A DNA stretch of 64,000 nt, taken from positions 4,340,001 through 4,404,000 of the forward strand of contig NZ_JAIWZC010000001.1 of assembly GCF_020297485.1 (NCBI RefSeq), read 5' to 3'. The notes beneath the pieces were generated by a model, which made no database searches, had not been told where the DNA came from, and worked only from the letters and a program-made list of their open reading frames with translations. The DNA comes from Enterocloster clostridioformis (GTDB lineage Bacteria > Bacillota > Clostridia > Lachnospirales > Lachnospiraceae). The position numbers and the translations under genes were made by a program. This document shows, piece after piece, positions 35,886-44,961 of the stretch. The stretch's first letter is position 1. Each line of letters begins with the position of its first letter.

Positions 35886-37770
35886 GTGCGCCCGGCGGGC
35901 GCACGTTCTAACGGGTGAAAGTCCCTGACCCGCCCGGCAGTGGGAAGGGTGCAGCCAATGGCAAGGGCGTCATCGTGAGGTGGGGTCTGAAGGAAGCCGG
36001 AGGCAAACCACTGGCCTGTAAAAGTTGTCCGGATAGGCTGTGAAGCGTGGATGAGGTTGCCTAACAAACTAAAGTCCAATAACTGCACGGAACGCCAGCA
36101 GTAAACGGGGCAGGTATAAGTGGGAAAGAACGTGTGAGTACCCGGGGAGGTCTCACGGACGTGAAAGTGGCGATAAAACATTCGCTGTCACGGAGTAAAG
36201 CTTGCCGTGAGAAGTCAGCAGAGGTCATAGTACCGGGCGGTCGCAAACGCACCGGGAAGGACTGAACAGTAGGAGGTGTCGTTACCAAATGGAAACCGGA
36301 CATGGAATTAAGTACAGACAACTTCATATTGAGGACTACCTGCGAGAGATACCTGCGGAACAGGGAAGGGAAACAGGAGAGTACGCCCATGAAAGGATTA
36401 CCGGGAACCCCGACACCAACACGGACTTTCGGACGGACAACCTGCTAGATACGATTCTTAGAAGCGACAATCTAAATGCCGCCTATAAGAAGGTCAAAAC
36501 GAACAAAGGCGTTGGTGGGATTGACGGAATGCAGGTGGATGAACTTCTACCCTACCTGAGAGAACACCAGTCCGAATTGGTCGAGCAGGTGAGGGAAGGC
36601 AAATACAAGCCAAACCCAGTCCGAAGGGTAGAAATACCCAAAGAGGAGAAAGGAAAAACAAGGAAACTGGGGATACCCACAGTGGTAGACAGGGTAATCC
36701 AACAGGCAATCGCACAGGAACTGACGCCCTTATATGAAGAACAGTTCTCTGACAACAGCATCGGATTCCGTCCCGGCAGAGGGGCGCATGACGCACTGGA
36801 AAGATGTAGGAAATATATCAACGAAGGATATGTCTACGTGGTCAGCATGGATTTACAATCCTACTTTGACACGGTGAACCACAGCAAGCTGATAGAGGTG
36901 CTGTCGAGGACGGTGAAGGACGGGAGGGTAATCTCGCTGATACACAAGTACCTGAAAGCCGGAGTAATGGAGGACGGAGGATTTCACGCAACGACCGAGG
37001 GCGTGCCGCAGGGAGGCCCGCTAAGTCCCTTATGTGGAAATGTCATGCTGAATGAGTTGGACAAGGAACTGGAGCGCAGGGGACACAAGTATGTGAGGTA
37101 TGCGGATGACTGCCTGATTCTGTGCAAAAGCAGGAAAAGCGCAGAGAGGACAATGGAAAACATTGTGCCATTCATCACAGGAAAAGTGTTTCTGAAAGTC
37201 AATCTTCAGAAAACGACAGTGAGCCACGTCAGCAAGATAAAATACCTGGGCTACGGCTTTTACCGGCATAAAGGGAAATGCCGCATGAGGATACACCCGA
37301 AGTCGGTGGCAAAAATGAAGAACCGGATACGGGAGCTGACAACCAGAGGGAACAAATGGAGCAATCAGGAGAGGGAAGAAAAACGCCGAAGCTATGCAAG
37401 GGGATGGATTAACTATTATCGATATGCAGACATGAAAAGCCTGATGGAACAGACGGATGAGTGGCTGCGCCACAGAATCCGAGCGGTGTACTGGAAACAA
37501 TGGAAGAAGGTACGCACAAGATATAAAATGTTGCGGGCGTTACATTTACCAGAGTGGAAGGTGCATGAGATGGCGAACTGCCGAAAGGGAGTGTGGAGAG
37601 CGGCGGGAATGCTCAACTCGGCACTCACCAAAAGAATCATAGTGGACAGACTTGGTTATCCCGATATGACTGCCCACTATCTGAAAGTCCGAGTAAACTA
37701 TTGAACCGCGTAGTACCGAACGGTACGCTACGTGGTGTGGAAGGGGAGGTTAAAATCTCCCCTATCCGAT
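35886..37770 (+). mobile_element. Group II intron, copy 1 (class C-like)
   Basis: A 1885-bp retroelement starting GTGCGCCCGGCG and ending CTATCCGAT; the ends are defined by where this copy and copy 2 stop matching. About 400 bases of structured ribozyme precede the reverse-transcriptase gene. Domain V is visible at ~37703-37737 (ACCGCGTAG/CTACGTGGT), and domain VI at ~37741-37765 (GGGGAG/CTCCCC). Insertion right behind a terminator hairpin and an ORF without endonuclease point to class C. The 3' end is certain only to a couple of bases. Confidence 0.93.
36289..37704 (+). CDS. ltrA: Group II intron reverse transcriptase/maturase (copy 1)
   Basis: The intron-encoded protein of 471 residues that helps splicing and copies the intron into DNA. 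The palm motif YADD lies in VRYADDCLILCKS; fingers motifs IGFRPGRGAHDAL, DLQSYFDTVNH and GVPQGGPLSPL are present. The maturase X domain follows (GWINYYRYADMKSLM). No HNH endonuclease domain is found after it, as in class C. No frameshift is seen, so it should be active. Identical to the protein at 49632. Confidence 0.97.
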   Translation: METGHGIKYRQLHIEDYLREIPAEQGRETGEYAHERITGNPDTNTDFRTDNLLDTILRSDNLNAAYKKVKTNKGVGGIDGMQVDELLPYLREHQSELVEQVREGKYKPNPVRRVEIPKEEKGKTRKLGIPTVVDRVIQQAIAQELTPLYEEQFSDNSIGFRPGRGAHDALERCRKYINEGYVYVVSMDLQSYFDTVNHSKLIEVLSRTVKDGRVISLIHKYLKAGVMEDGGFHATTEGVPQGGPLSPLCGNVMLNELDKELERRGHKYVRYADDCLILCKSRKSAERTMENIVPFITGKVFLKVNLQKTTVSHVSKIKYLGYGFYRHKGKCRMRIHPKSVAKMKNRIRELTTRGNKWSNQEREEKRRSYARGWINYYRYADMKSLMEQTDEWLRHRIRAVYWKQWKKVRTRYKMLRALHLPEWKVHEMANCRKGVWRAAGMLNSALTKRIIVDRLGYPDMTAHYLKVRVNY

Positions 37771-37777
37771 GTTGTTG

Positions 37778-37806
37778 TTGAAAAAAGAAATACGGTCTGA
37801 TATACT
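37778..37806 (+). promoter_or_regulatory. Promoter-like site just behind intron copy 1
   Basis: TTGAAA at 37778-37783, 17-bp spacer, TATACT at 37801-37806. The 305-bp gap to the pyrophosphatase gene (37771-38075) also has a hairpin CCCCGATTGT-ATA-ACAACCGGGG near 37891, and a weaker promoter candidate around 38017-38046. No gene is supported in the gap. Confidence 0.5.
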
Positions 37807-38075
37807 GAAATGGCGGGACGTATCTTGTATACAGTATAAAGATAGAGCCGGAGTTTTAAACCCGAAAAAGCCTTATAAAATGAGGAGACCCCGATTGTAT
37901 AACAACCGGGGTAATTATGAAAAATCTATGTGCAATTTTACTATTTATCATTTGTGTAAGCAATTTGTTCTTATGAAAATAGTATAAAAAATAAATGTGA
38001 ACGAAGTGTGAATTTGTTGTAAACAGATTATGAAACATTATATATTACCATAGATGCAGAATCGAAGGAGAGAAA

Positions 38076-39746
38076 ATGGAGCAGGAATTAAAAAGAAAGA
38101 CAACGGTCATCGGCCACAGGAATCCTGATACGGATTCCATCTGTTCGGCTATCTGTTATGCCAACCTAAAACGGGCCATTACAGGGGATGCGTATATTCC
38201 GGCCAGGGCAGGCCATGTGAATGGGGAGACCAGGTTTGTCCTGGACTACTTCGGCATGGAGGAGCCTAAGCTGGTGGAGGATGTGAGGACCCAGGTAAAG
38301 GACATTGAAATCCGCAAGACCAGGGGAGTTGCGGATAACATTTCCTTAAAAAGGGCATGGAACATCATGCAGGAAAACAATGTGGTGACCATTCCTTCCG
38401 TCAGGCCCGACGGTACCCTGGAAGGGCTTATCACGGTGGGCGATATTACAAAGACCTATATGAATATTTATGACAGCAGCATTCTGTCCAAGGCCCATAC
38501 CCAGTATTCCAATATCATTGAAACACTGGAAGCCGATATTGTGGTGGGAAATGCGGACGCCTATTTTGACAAGGGAAAGGTGCTGATTGCAGCCGCCAAT
38601 CCGGACCTGATGGAATTTTACATTGAACCCCACGACCTGGTCATACTGGGCAACCGTTATGAGTCCCAGCTCTGTGCCATTGAGATGGGAGCTGACTGCA
38701 TCATTGTGTGTGAGGGCGCAGGCGTGTCCATGACCATCAAGAAGATTGCCCAGGACAGGGGATGCACGGTCATTGCCACCACCTACGACACATATACGGC
38801 GGCCCGTCTCATTAACCAGAGCATGCCCATCAGCTATTTCATGACCAGGGAGCATCTGATTACCTTTAACAGCGATGATTATACGGATGAAATCCGGGAG
38901 GTCATGGCCAGCAAGAGGCACCGGGATTTCCCTATACTGGACAAGGAGGGAAGGTATCTGGGAATGATTTCACGCCGGAATCTGTTGGGCGCCAGGGGCA
39001 AGCAGGTAATTCTGGTGGACCACAACGAGAAGAGCCAGGCCGTGGCAGGTATCGAGAGCGCTGAAATCATGGAAATCATCGACCATCACAGGTTGGGAAC
39101 GGTCCAGACCATGGCTCCTGTGTTCTTCCGCAACCAGCCCCTGGGCTGTACGGCCACCATTATTTACCAGATGTACCTGGAAAATAAGGTGGAGATTGAG
39201 CCGAAGATTGCCGGGCTGCTGTGCAGCGCCATTGTGTCGGATACCCTGTTGTTCCGGTCCCCCACCTGCACACCGGTGGATGAGATGGCTGCCAGGTCCC
39301 TGGCAGCCATAGCCGGCCTGGATATAGAGAAGTACGCCATGGAAATGTTCGGGGCGGGAAGTAATTTAAAGGATAAGTCCGACGAGGAGATTTTCTACCA
39401 GGATTTTAAGAAGTTTTCTGTAGGCAAGGCGCTGATTGGCGTGGGACAGATTACGTCGTTAAATGATATAGAGCTGGATACCCTGAAGGAGAAGATGCTG
39501 GGATATATGGAAAAGGCCAAGGAGAGCAACAGCCTGGATATGGTATTTTTCATGCTGACCAACATACTGAAGGAATCCACGGACCTGATTTGTTATGGAC
39601 AGGGCGCGGTGCAGCTGGCAGCCAAGGCGTTTCACCTGGATATGGAGGAAGCCGCGGAAAAGCCGGAACCGGTGCTGAGCCTGCCGGGAGTGGTATCCCG
39701 TAAAAAACAGCTGATTCCGGAGCTGATGCTGGCGGAGCAGGATTAG
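38076..39746 (+). CDS. ppaC: Manganese-dependent inorganic pyrophosphatase with CBS and DRTGG domains
   Basis: A family II pyrophosphatase of 556 residues. The DHH domain carries HRNPDTDSI near the start and, after an insert, VDHNE and IDHHRLG. The DHHA2 domain ends with the substrate-binding SRKKQ. The ~240-residue insert (~70-310) holds two CBS motifs separated by a DRTGG domain, known in related clostridial enzymes to bind adenine nucleotides and tune activity. GAAGGAGAG precedes the ATG. It is followed 34 bases later by a flavin reductase gene, probably in one operon. Confidence 0.95.
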   Translation: MEQELKRKTTVIGHRNPDTDSICSAICYANLKRAITGDAYIPARAGHVNGETRFVLDYFGMEEPKLVEDVRTQVKDIEIRKTRGVADNISLKRAWNIMQENNVVTIPSVRPDGTLEGLITVGDITKTYMNIYDSSILSKAHTQYSNIIETLEADIVVGNADAYFDKGKVLIAAANPDLMEFYIEPHDLVILGNRYESQLCAIEMGADCIIVCEGAGVSMTIKKIAQDRGCTVIATTYDTYTAARLINQSMPISYFMTREHLITFNSDDYTDEIREVMASKRHRDFPILDKEGRYLGMISRRNLLGARGKQVILVDHNEKSQAVAGIESAEIMEIIDHHRLGTVQTMAPVFFRNQPLGCTATIIYQMYLENKVEIEPKIAGLLCSAIVSDTLLFRSPTCTPVDEMAARSLAAIAGLDIEKYAMEMFGAGSNLKDKSDEEIFYQDFKKFSVGKALIGVGQITSLNDIELDTLKEKMLGYMEKAKESNSLDMVFFMLTNILKESTDLICYGQGAVQLAAKAFHLDMEEAAEKPEPVLSLPGVVSRKKQLIPELMLAEQD

Positions 39747-39780
39747 AACAGAGGCCCGGTATGGGCAGGAGGATTAAGAT

Positions 39781-40392
39781 ATGTCAAAGGAATACTGGAA
39801 ACCAGGCAACATGCTCTATCCGGTGCCGGCTGTTATGGTCAGCTGCGGCAGGGAGGGAGAGACACCCGACATCATTACAGTGGCCTGGGCAGGCACCATT
39901 TGCTCGGATCCCGCCATGGTGTCCATATCCGTGCGCAAGGAGCGTTTCTCCCACAGCATCATCAGGGACACAGGAGAATTTGTCATTAATCTGGTGAATA
40001 AGCGGCTGGTCCGGGCCACGGATTACTGCGGCGTCAAATCCGGCAGGGACGTGGATAAGTTTAAGGAGACAAGGCTGACCCCGCAGGCATCCAGGTATGT
40101 GAAGGCGCCGGGGGTTGAGGAAAGCCCGGTGAACATTGAGTGCAAGGTGGTGGAAGTGAAGGAGCTGGGAAGCCATGATATGTTCATTGCCAAGGTGATG
40201 GGAGTGACCATTGACAACCGGTATATGGACGGCAGGGGAAAGTTTAACCTCAATATGTCCGGACTTGTGAGCTATTCCCACGGAGAGTATTTTGAGCTGG
40301 GAAAGAAGCTGGGAAGCTTTGGGTATTCGGTGAAGAAACCGGTTAAAAGGCAGAATGATAAGAACAGGACTTCAAGGAGGAAAAAAGCGTGA
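39781..40392 (+). CDS. Flavin reductase-like FMN-binding protein
   Basis: A 203-residue split-barrel flavoprotein. The FMN-binding segment is GETPDIITVAWAGTICSDP, followed by VSIRKERFSHSIIRDTGEFVINL-type sequence typical of the flavin reductase-like family (also flavoredoxins). AGGAGGATTAAG precedes the ATG. The gene overlaps the next by four bases (GTGA), which implies coupled translation. The redox partner is unknown. Confidence 0.9.
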   Translation: MSKEYWKPGNMLYPVPAVMVSCGREGETPDIITVAWAGTICSDPAMVSISVRKERFSHSIIRDTGEFVINLVNKRLVRATDYCGVKSGRDVDKFKETRLTPQASRYVKAPGVEESPVNIECKVVEVKELGSHDMFIAKVMGVTIDNRYMDGRGKFNLNMSGLVSYSHGEYFELGKKLGSFGYSVKKPVKRQNDKNRTSRRKKA

Positions 40393-41033
40393 AACCGAAC
40401 ATTACCATGATAGGCATGCCGTCGTCGGGCAAGAGCACCATTGGGGTACTGCTGGCCAAGAGGCTGGGATTTTCCTTTGTGGACGTGGATATCGTGATAC
40501 AGGAAAAGGAGGGCAGGCTTCTAAAGGAAATTATTGCACAGGAGGGCATGGACGGATTCCTTAAAGTGGAGGAGAGAATCAATGCCGAACTGGATGTGGC
40601 TCTTTCTGTCATTGCTCCCGGCGGAAGCGTCATATATGGTGAGAAGGCCATGGAGCACCTGAAGGAAATCAGCGAAGTGGTCTATCTGAAGATGAGCTAT
40701 GAAGAGATGGAAAAGCGCATTGGCAATGTGGTGGACAGGGGCGTGGCCCTAAAACCGGGATTTACCCTTCGGGACCTTTACAATGAGCGTGTGCCTTATT
40801 ATGAGAAATACGCGGACATCACCATTGATGAGGAGGGAAAGACTCCGGGAGACACGGTGGATGCGCTGAGGGACATCATTGAGGGAATGATGGACCGCAA
40901 TATGATTGAGCGCATAGTGGAGGAACAGAAGAAGATTCTGGAGGAAAAGGACCGCAAGATAGAAGCTTACGAAGCTGAGATTGCAGCCCTTAAGGAGGAG
41001 CTTGCGCTTCTCAGGATGGCTGAAACCGTATAG
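40389..41033 (+). CDS. Shikimate kinase-like protein with C-terminal coiled coil
   Basis: A P-loop kinase of 214 residues. Walker A is GMPSSGKST at residues 9-17, the acid pair DVDIVIQEKEG follows, and LYNERVPYYEKYADI is the AroK/AroL lid-helix signature. Two features differ from real shikimate kinases: the substrate motif FRxxE is FLKVEE here, and GGG is PGGS. The last ~45 residues form a charged coiled coil (VEEQKKILEEKDRKIEAYEAEIAALKEEL is split across heptads). GTG start overlapping the upstream stop. It may use a substrate other than shikimate; annotation as AroK would be unsafe. Confidence 0.8.
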   Translation: MKPNITMIGMPSSGKSTIGVLLAKRLGFSFVDVDIVIQEKEGRLLKEIIAQEGMDGFLKVEERINAELDVALSVIAPGGSVIYGEKAMEHLKEISEVVYLKMSYEEMEKRIGNVVDRGVALKPGFTLRDLYNERVPYYEKYADITIDEEGKTPGDTVDALRDIIEGMMDRNMIERIVEEQKKILEEKDRKIEAYEAEIAALKEELALLRMAETV

Positions 41034-41051
41034 CGGCTGGCAGCTGTATTG

Positions 41052-41110
41052 AAAAAAGGTTCTTTCTGCTCTTTGGGTTATCCAAAGATTCAGAAAGAAC
41101 CTTTTTGTTT
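41052..41110. terminator. Bidirectional terminator
   Basis: AAAAAGGTTCTTTCTG pairs perfectly with CAGAAAGAACCTTTTT; it ends both the kinase-like gene and the convergent PBP1A unit. Confidence 0.9.
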
Positions 41111-41132
41111 TTCCTTTATCAGACAGGTAAAC

Positions 41133-41477
41133 CTACAGCATTTCCATATATGCCAGCAGCTTGTCTGCAAGGTCCAGTCCGATGTATACCAGAACTCCCA
41201 GGATGATCAAAGCCGCTGCCAGGAATACCAGCTTATAAATCAGATAAGCCTTGGCAAAGTCCCGCAGCTGGTTCTCCTTTTTTCCAAAGGCCAGACAGAG
41301 CAGGTAAACCCATCCCGCGATGGGGATGTTCATGCACATGAATGTGAGGAACCAGCGCCTGGGAGGCATACAGTAGGGATTGGCATTATCCTTCCCGGAT
41401 TCCCCGCGGACATTTTTGCCCAGCTTCAGACGCGGGGCGCCTGTATGTCCTGTTTTTTTATGTAAATCAGTTTTCAT
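41133..41477 (-). CDS. Small membrane protein coupled to PBP1A
   Basis: A 114-residue protein with a charged N-terminal ~40 residues and two or three hydrophobic helices (WFLTFMCMNIPIAGWVYLLCLAF split by loops, then a helix ~85-105). I do not recognise the family. Its ATG lies inside the last codons of the PBP1A gene (11-base overlap), so the two are almost certainly translated together. A supporting role in wall synthesis is guilt by association only. Confidence 0.7.
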   Translation of the reverse strand: MKTDLHKKTGHTGAPRLKLGKNVRGESGKDNANPYCMPPRRWFLTFMCMNIPIAGWVYLLCLAFGKKENQLRDFAKAYLIYKLVFLAAALIILGVLVYIGLDLADKLLAYMEML

Positions 41478-44286
41478 TATCCGGTCTGCCTCCTGGTCCG
41501 TAATATTCCATGTTGTTCCACTTTAATTTCTCGCTGTTTAGGGAGGAACGGAGCTGGTTCTGCTGCACCTGTACCTGCTGCTCGGCCTGCTTCATGGCAG
41601 CTTCCTCGGCCGCCCTGCTCTCGGCCTGGGACGCGTTCCACTGGTCCTCTGTGGGCAGGCCGGAAATCCGCGTGATGGCTGCCTGAAGCCGGTCGGACAG
41701 AGCCTGCTGATCCGGGTTGCCTGCCACCAGGGAAAGCCTGCTGATGGCATCCTGCACCAGCTCCTGAGCGTTTTTCTGCTGGTATTCCAGTTCCTCCACA
41801 GCCTCCAGGGCCTGCAGGAATTCGTTCTTTTTGGCATCCTTCTCAGCCTGTTTCCGGTTCTCCTCAGCCTGCTTTTGGGCTGCTTCCCTGGCCCTGGCAT
41901 CGTCGATGGCCTTCTGCTTTTCATAAAGGGCAATGGTATCGCCCATCTGGCTGATGATTCCCGTAAAGTAATCGTACCGGTTTTCCACCTGTTCCAGCAT
42001 GCTGGCCCTCAGCTCCCCGTCGTCCAGAAGCGGCAGGCGGGAGGTGATATCCTGGTATTGGCTCCTGACCGCGTAGGTATCCTCCACGGAACTGATTTCC
42101 CTTGTGGTGAATTCACGGATATCCTGTTCCAGCTGTGTGGTCAGCTTTGCCTGCTCCTTGTCGTGCAGGCTCTGCTGCGCGCGCAGTTCAGCGGTGGTGC
42201 TGAAGTAATCCTCGGTTCCCGTCCTGGGGTCCGTCCTTAATTCCACGCTCTCCGGCTGCTCCCAGTCCCAGGGCTCCAGACCCTCGTGTATCTGGTTCAT
42301 GATATTTTTCCATATTTTCCCTGCATATGTGCTCCCGTATATGCCGGGCATTTTGCGGGGGATATCGTATCCCACCCATACAGCCGTGGTATAGTAGCGG
42401 GTGTAGCCGCAGAACCAGGTGTCCTTGCTGCTGTTGGTGGTTCCTGTCTTGCCCGCCGCGGGCATGCCGTTATCCAGCGCCAGCCCGCGTCCCGTCCCGT
42501 AGGGGGAGGTCATGGTGCCTTTCAGGATATCGGTGAGCATAAAGGCGGAATCGTCACGGTAGACCTGTTTGGCTGCAGGCGGCAGATCCTTGGTCAGGTC
42601 GCCGTCGTGTTCATGGATGATTTGGGTGATACAGGTGCGGTCATTGTAAACACCGTAATTGGCCAGGGTGCTGTAGCCCTTAGCCATGTCCACCACACGG
42701 ACGCCGTTGGTAAAGCCTCCGATGCTCAGGGAGGGCACGCCGTTGTCCACGTATGTAAGTTTCTGGAACTCCATTTCACCCAGATAGCTGAGCCCGTAGT
42801 TCACGCCGATGTCCTCCAGAATCTGCCAAGCCACCGTGTTCAGGCTGCGGTTTAAGGCTTCCCGGACCGTTACGCTGCCGTGGTAATTGCCGCCGCTATT
42901 GGAAGGCCCGTCCTCCCATTTGTGGTCGTCCACCATGCGCGTGGGCGAATACTCTCCGGTGTCAAAGGCAGGACCGTAGTCAATGAGGGGCTTGATGGTA
43001 CTGCCCGGCTGCCTGGCGCTTAAATAGGCCCGGTTGAACTGATCCACGCTTCCCCTGCCTCCCACAATGGCCACCACGTAGTTAGACTGGTTGTCCACAA
43101 TAACACCTGCGCCCTGGAGGGCGTACTTTCCATTGTCCTGTAACTCAGTGTAGGAGGACAGCCCCTGGTCTATGTCAGCCTGAAGCATGTCCTGGAGACG
43201 GCTGTCCAGGGAGGTGTATATCTTGAAGCCGCCGGCGCGGATTAAGTCGGATTTTTCCGTGTAGGCCGCTGTATAGCGTTCCATATAGGAATTGTAGTCA
43301 TCCTTGTCCTCAAAGGTGTAGCGGAACTGGAAGCCGTCTTTCTTTAAAAGCTCCAGGGCCGCGCAGTGGATGGCGTAGCTGCTCTGATAGTTCTCGTCCG
43401 AGCCCTCGGATTCCTGTTTGACCACGGTAAGGGGTTTTGACAGTGCCTTCTCGTAATCCTCATCGGACAGTTCGCCTATTTCATTCATGCTCTTTAATAC
43501 GTCGTTGCGTTTTTCAAGGGATGCTTTTGGATGGGCTACCGGATCGTAAGCCGAAGGACTGTTGCTGATGCCTACCAGGACAGCCGCTTCCTCCACGGTA
43601 AGGTCAGCTGCATGCTTGCCGAAATAGTAGCGGCTGGCAGCCTCCACGCCGTAGCACTGGTGGCCATAAAAATTGGTATTGCAGTAAAACTCCATAATGT
43701 CCGCTTTGGAGTACTTTTTTTCAATCTCAGGGGCCAGCAGGATTTCCACAATCTTACGGGTGAAGGTCTGTTCCTGGGTCAGGTATGTATTCTTAATGAC
43801 CTGCTGGGTGATGGTGCTCCCTCCCTGGGTGACCTGTCCCCTGTGCTTCACAAGAGCCAGTCCGGCGCGGAAAGTGGCAATCCAGTCAACGCCCGTATGG
43901 CTCTTAAAGCGCCTGTCCTCCTGAGCAATATATGCGTTCTGAATGTTCATGCTGATGCCGGTAATGCCCACATACTGGTAGTGTCCGGCATTGATAAGTC
44001 CTATCTGGCGGCCGTCCCTGTCGTAAATCGCGGTGTCGGACAGCTTGGAAAAATCCGTGCGTTCCATCTGCGCCAGCTTGTCATAGGCCAGTTCACGGCA
44101 CTCATCCAGGTCCGGCTTGACCTTGGCGTAAATCAGCAGGCACAGGATGGCTCCCACTATGAATCCGGTTGTCATTACGGCCAGAAGGGCGTGGAACAGC
44201 CAGCCGGTGATGCCCAGAAGGCTGACTCCTATGTCGCGGATCACCAGCAGGATTTTCCGTACGGCCTGTTTCAGTGTATCTTTCAT
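41467..44286 (-). CDS. Bifunctional class A penicillin-binding protein with C-terminal coiled-coil extension
   Basis: Builds peptidoglycan: glycosyltransferase plus transpeptidase, anchored by one N-terminal helix (~25-55). The GT51 domain shows IAQEDRRFKSHTGVD and TQGGSTITQQVIKN. The transpeptidase motifs are STIK in RQPGSTIKP, SLN in LNRSLNTVAW and KTGT in AGKTGTTNSSKD. Length 939, longer than usual: after ~690 comes a ~240-residue Gln/Glu/Ala-rich helical extension with coiled-coil character that would sit outside the membrane. AGAGAGGAC precedes the ATG. The 3' end overlaps the small membrane protein gene. Confidence 0.95.
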   Translation of the reverse strand: MKDTLKQAVRKILLVIRDIGVSLLGITGWLFHALLAVMTTGFIVGAILCLLIYAKVKPDLDECRELAYDKLAQMERTDFSKLSDTAIYDRDGRQIGLINAGHYQYVGITGISMNIQNAYIAQEDRRFKSHTGVDWIATFRAGLALVKHRGQVTQGGSTITQQVIKNTYLTQEQTFTRKIVEILLAPEIEKKYSKADIMEFYCNTNFYGHQCYGVEAASRYYFGKHAADLTVEEAAVLVGISNSPSAYDPVAHPKASLEKRNDVLKSMNEIGELSDEDYEKALSKPLTVVKQESEGSDENYQSSYAIHCAALELLKKDGFQFRYTFEDKDDYNSYMERYTAAYTEKSDLIRAGGFKIYTSLDSRLQDMLQADIDQGLSSYTELQDNGKYALQGAGVIVDNQSNYVVAIVGGRGSVDQFNRAYLSARQPGSTIKPLIDYGPAFDTGEYSPTRMVDDHKWEDGPSNSGGNYHGSVTVREALNRSLNTVAWQILEDIGVNYGLSYLGEMEFQKLTYVDNGVPSLSIGGFTNGVRVVDMAKGYSTLANYGVYNDRTCITQIIHEHDGDLTKDLPPAAKQVYRDDSAFMLTDILKGTMTSPYGTGRGLALDNGMPAAGKTGTTNSSKDTWFCGYTRYYTTAVWVGYDIPRKMPGIYGSTYAGKIWKNIMNQIHEGLEPWDWEQPESVELRTDPRTGTEDYFSTTAELRAQQSLHDKEQAKLTTQLEQDIREFTTREISSVEDTYAVRSQYQDITSRLPLLDDGELRASMLEQVENRYDYFTGIISQMGDTIALYEKQKAIDDARAREAAQKQAEENRKQAEKDAKKNEFLQALEAVEELEYQQKNAQELVQDAISRLSLVAGNPDQQALSDRLQAAITRISGLPTEDQWNASQAESRAAEEAAMKQAEQQVQVQQNQLRSSLNSEKLKWNNMEYYGPGGRPDNEN

Positions 44287-44502
44287 AGTCCTCTCTATCC
44301 TCTCTTGTCCTCTTTGTACCTAAAATCTGCGCAGGCCAAAGCATATCGTGAGATGTACATATGCCTGCCCTGGAAAAGGCGTGACATCCATGGGTTGGTA
44401 AGTTTTGCCAGTCCGGTAAACATTGATATTATAAGCCGAAATGAAAAAAAAGAATAGGGAAAGTATGAAATTAAACAGACTTTCCCGGAAATTTAAAACA
44501 GA

Positions 44503-44566
44503 ATATTGGCGAAACGGCATATGTTCATAAAAAACCCTTGATATATTGGCGAAACGCCCATATAAT
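44503..44566 (+). promoter_or_regulatory. Repeated operator-like sites over a promoter (TTGATA-17-TATAAT)
   Basis: ATATTGGCGAAACG occurs at 44503-44516 and again at 44543-44556, 40 bp apart, about four helical turns. The second copy extends to the inverted repeat GGCG-AAA-CGCC and fills the spacer between TTGATA (44538-44543) and TATAAT (44561-44566). This is a typical repressor layout. The promoter points into the 3' end of the XRE gene on the opposite strand. The rest of the 302-bp gap 44287-44588 holds no gene; a TATAAT on the minus strand near 44430 may serve PBP1A. Confidence 0.55.
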
Positions 44567-44588
44567 AAAATTATCTATTGGAGGCTGA

Positions 44589-44900
44589 TTATTCCTCCAT
44601 ATATTTTATGAATGCCAGGACGGCTTTGGCCTGTTCGTCACTCATTTTGTCCAGCCGCACAATTATGCTCTGTTTTATGGCAGACCTTGTGCAGGCCGGG
44701 GTGTGGTCATTGGCCCAGAAGTCCAGAGGAACACCAAAATAAGCGGATAGCTTGCGCAGCGTTGTCAGCTTAAGCCCCTCGTATCCCTTTTTGTACCATC
44801 CGTCAATGGTGGTATAGGGGATATCGCAGGCTTTGGACAGCGTACTTTTATTTAAATGGTTCTGTTCCATAAGATAGTTTAGTTTTTCCAGAAAACCCAA
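44589..44900 (-). CDS. XRE-family helix-turn-helix protein
   Basis: A 103-residue DNA-binding protein. The helix-turn-helix is NKSTLSKACDIPYTTIDGWYKKG followed by LRKLSAYFGVPLDFW (shown as parts), as in XRE/Cro regulators; the C-terminal half (MSDEQAKAVLAFIKYM) is a short helix. The near-perfect Shine-Dalgarno GGAGGTGATA lies inside the longest open frame, so the start is most likely the TTG at 44898-44900 rather than the ATG at 44913-44915. Downstream lies a promoter with repeated operator-like sites that may be its targets. Confidence 0.8.
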   Translation of the reverse strand: MGFLEKLNYLMEQNHLNKSTLSKACDIPYTTIDGWYKKGYEGLKLTTLRKLSAYFGVPLDFWANDHTPACTRSAIKQSIIVRLDKMSDEQAKAVLAFIKYMEE

Positions 44901-44961
44901 ATGTATCACCTCCATTCCTGGAATATTTTAACATGTAAAGGTTGGTTAGACAAGAAAAAGG

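Noticed and set aside
43531..44457. 308-codon plus-strand frame over the PBP1A gene
   Set aside because: Antisense to the GT51 domain, no ribosome site and no recognisable motif.
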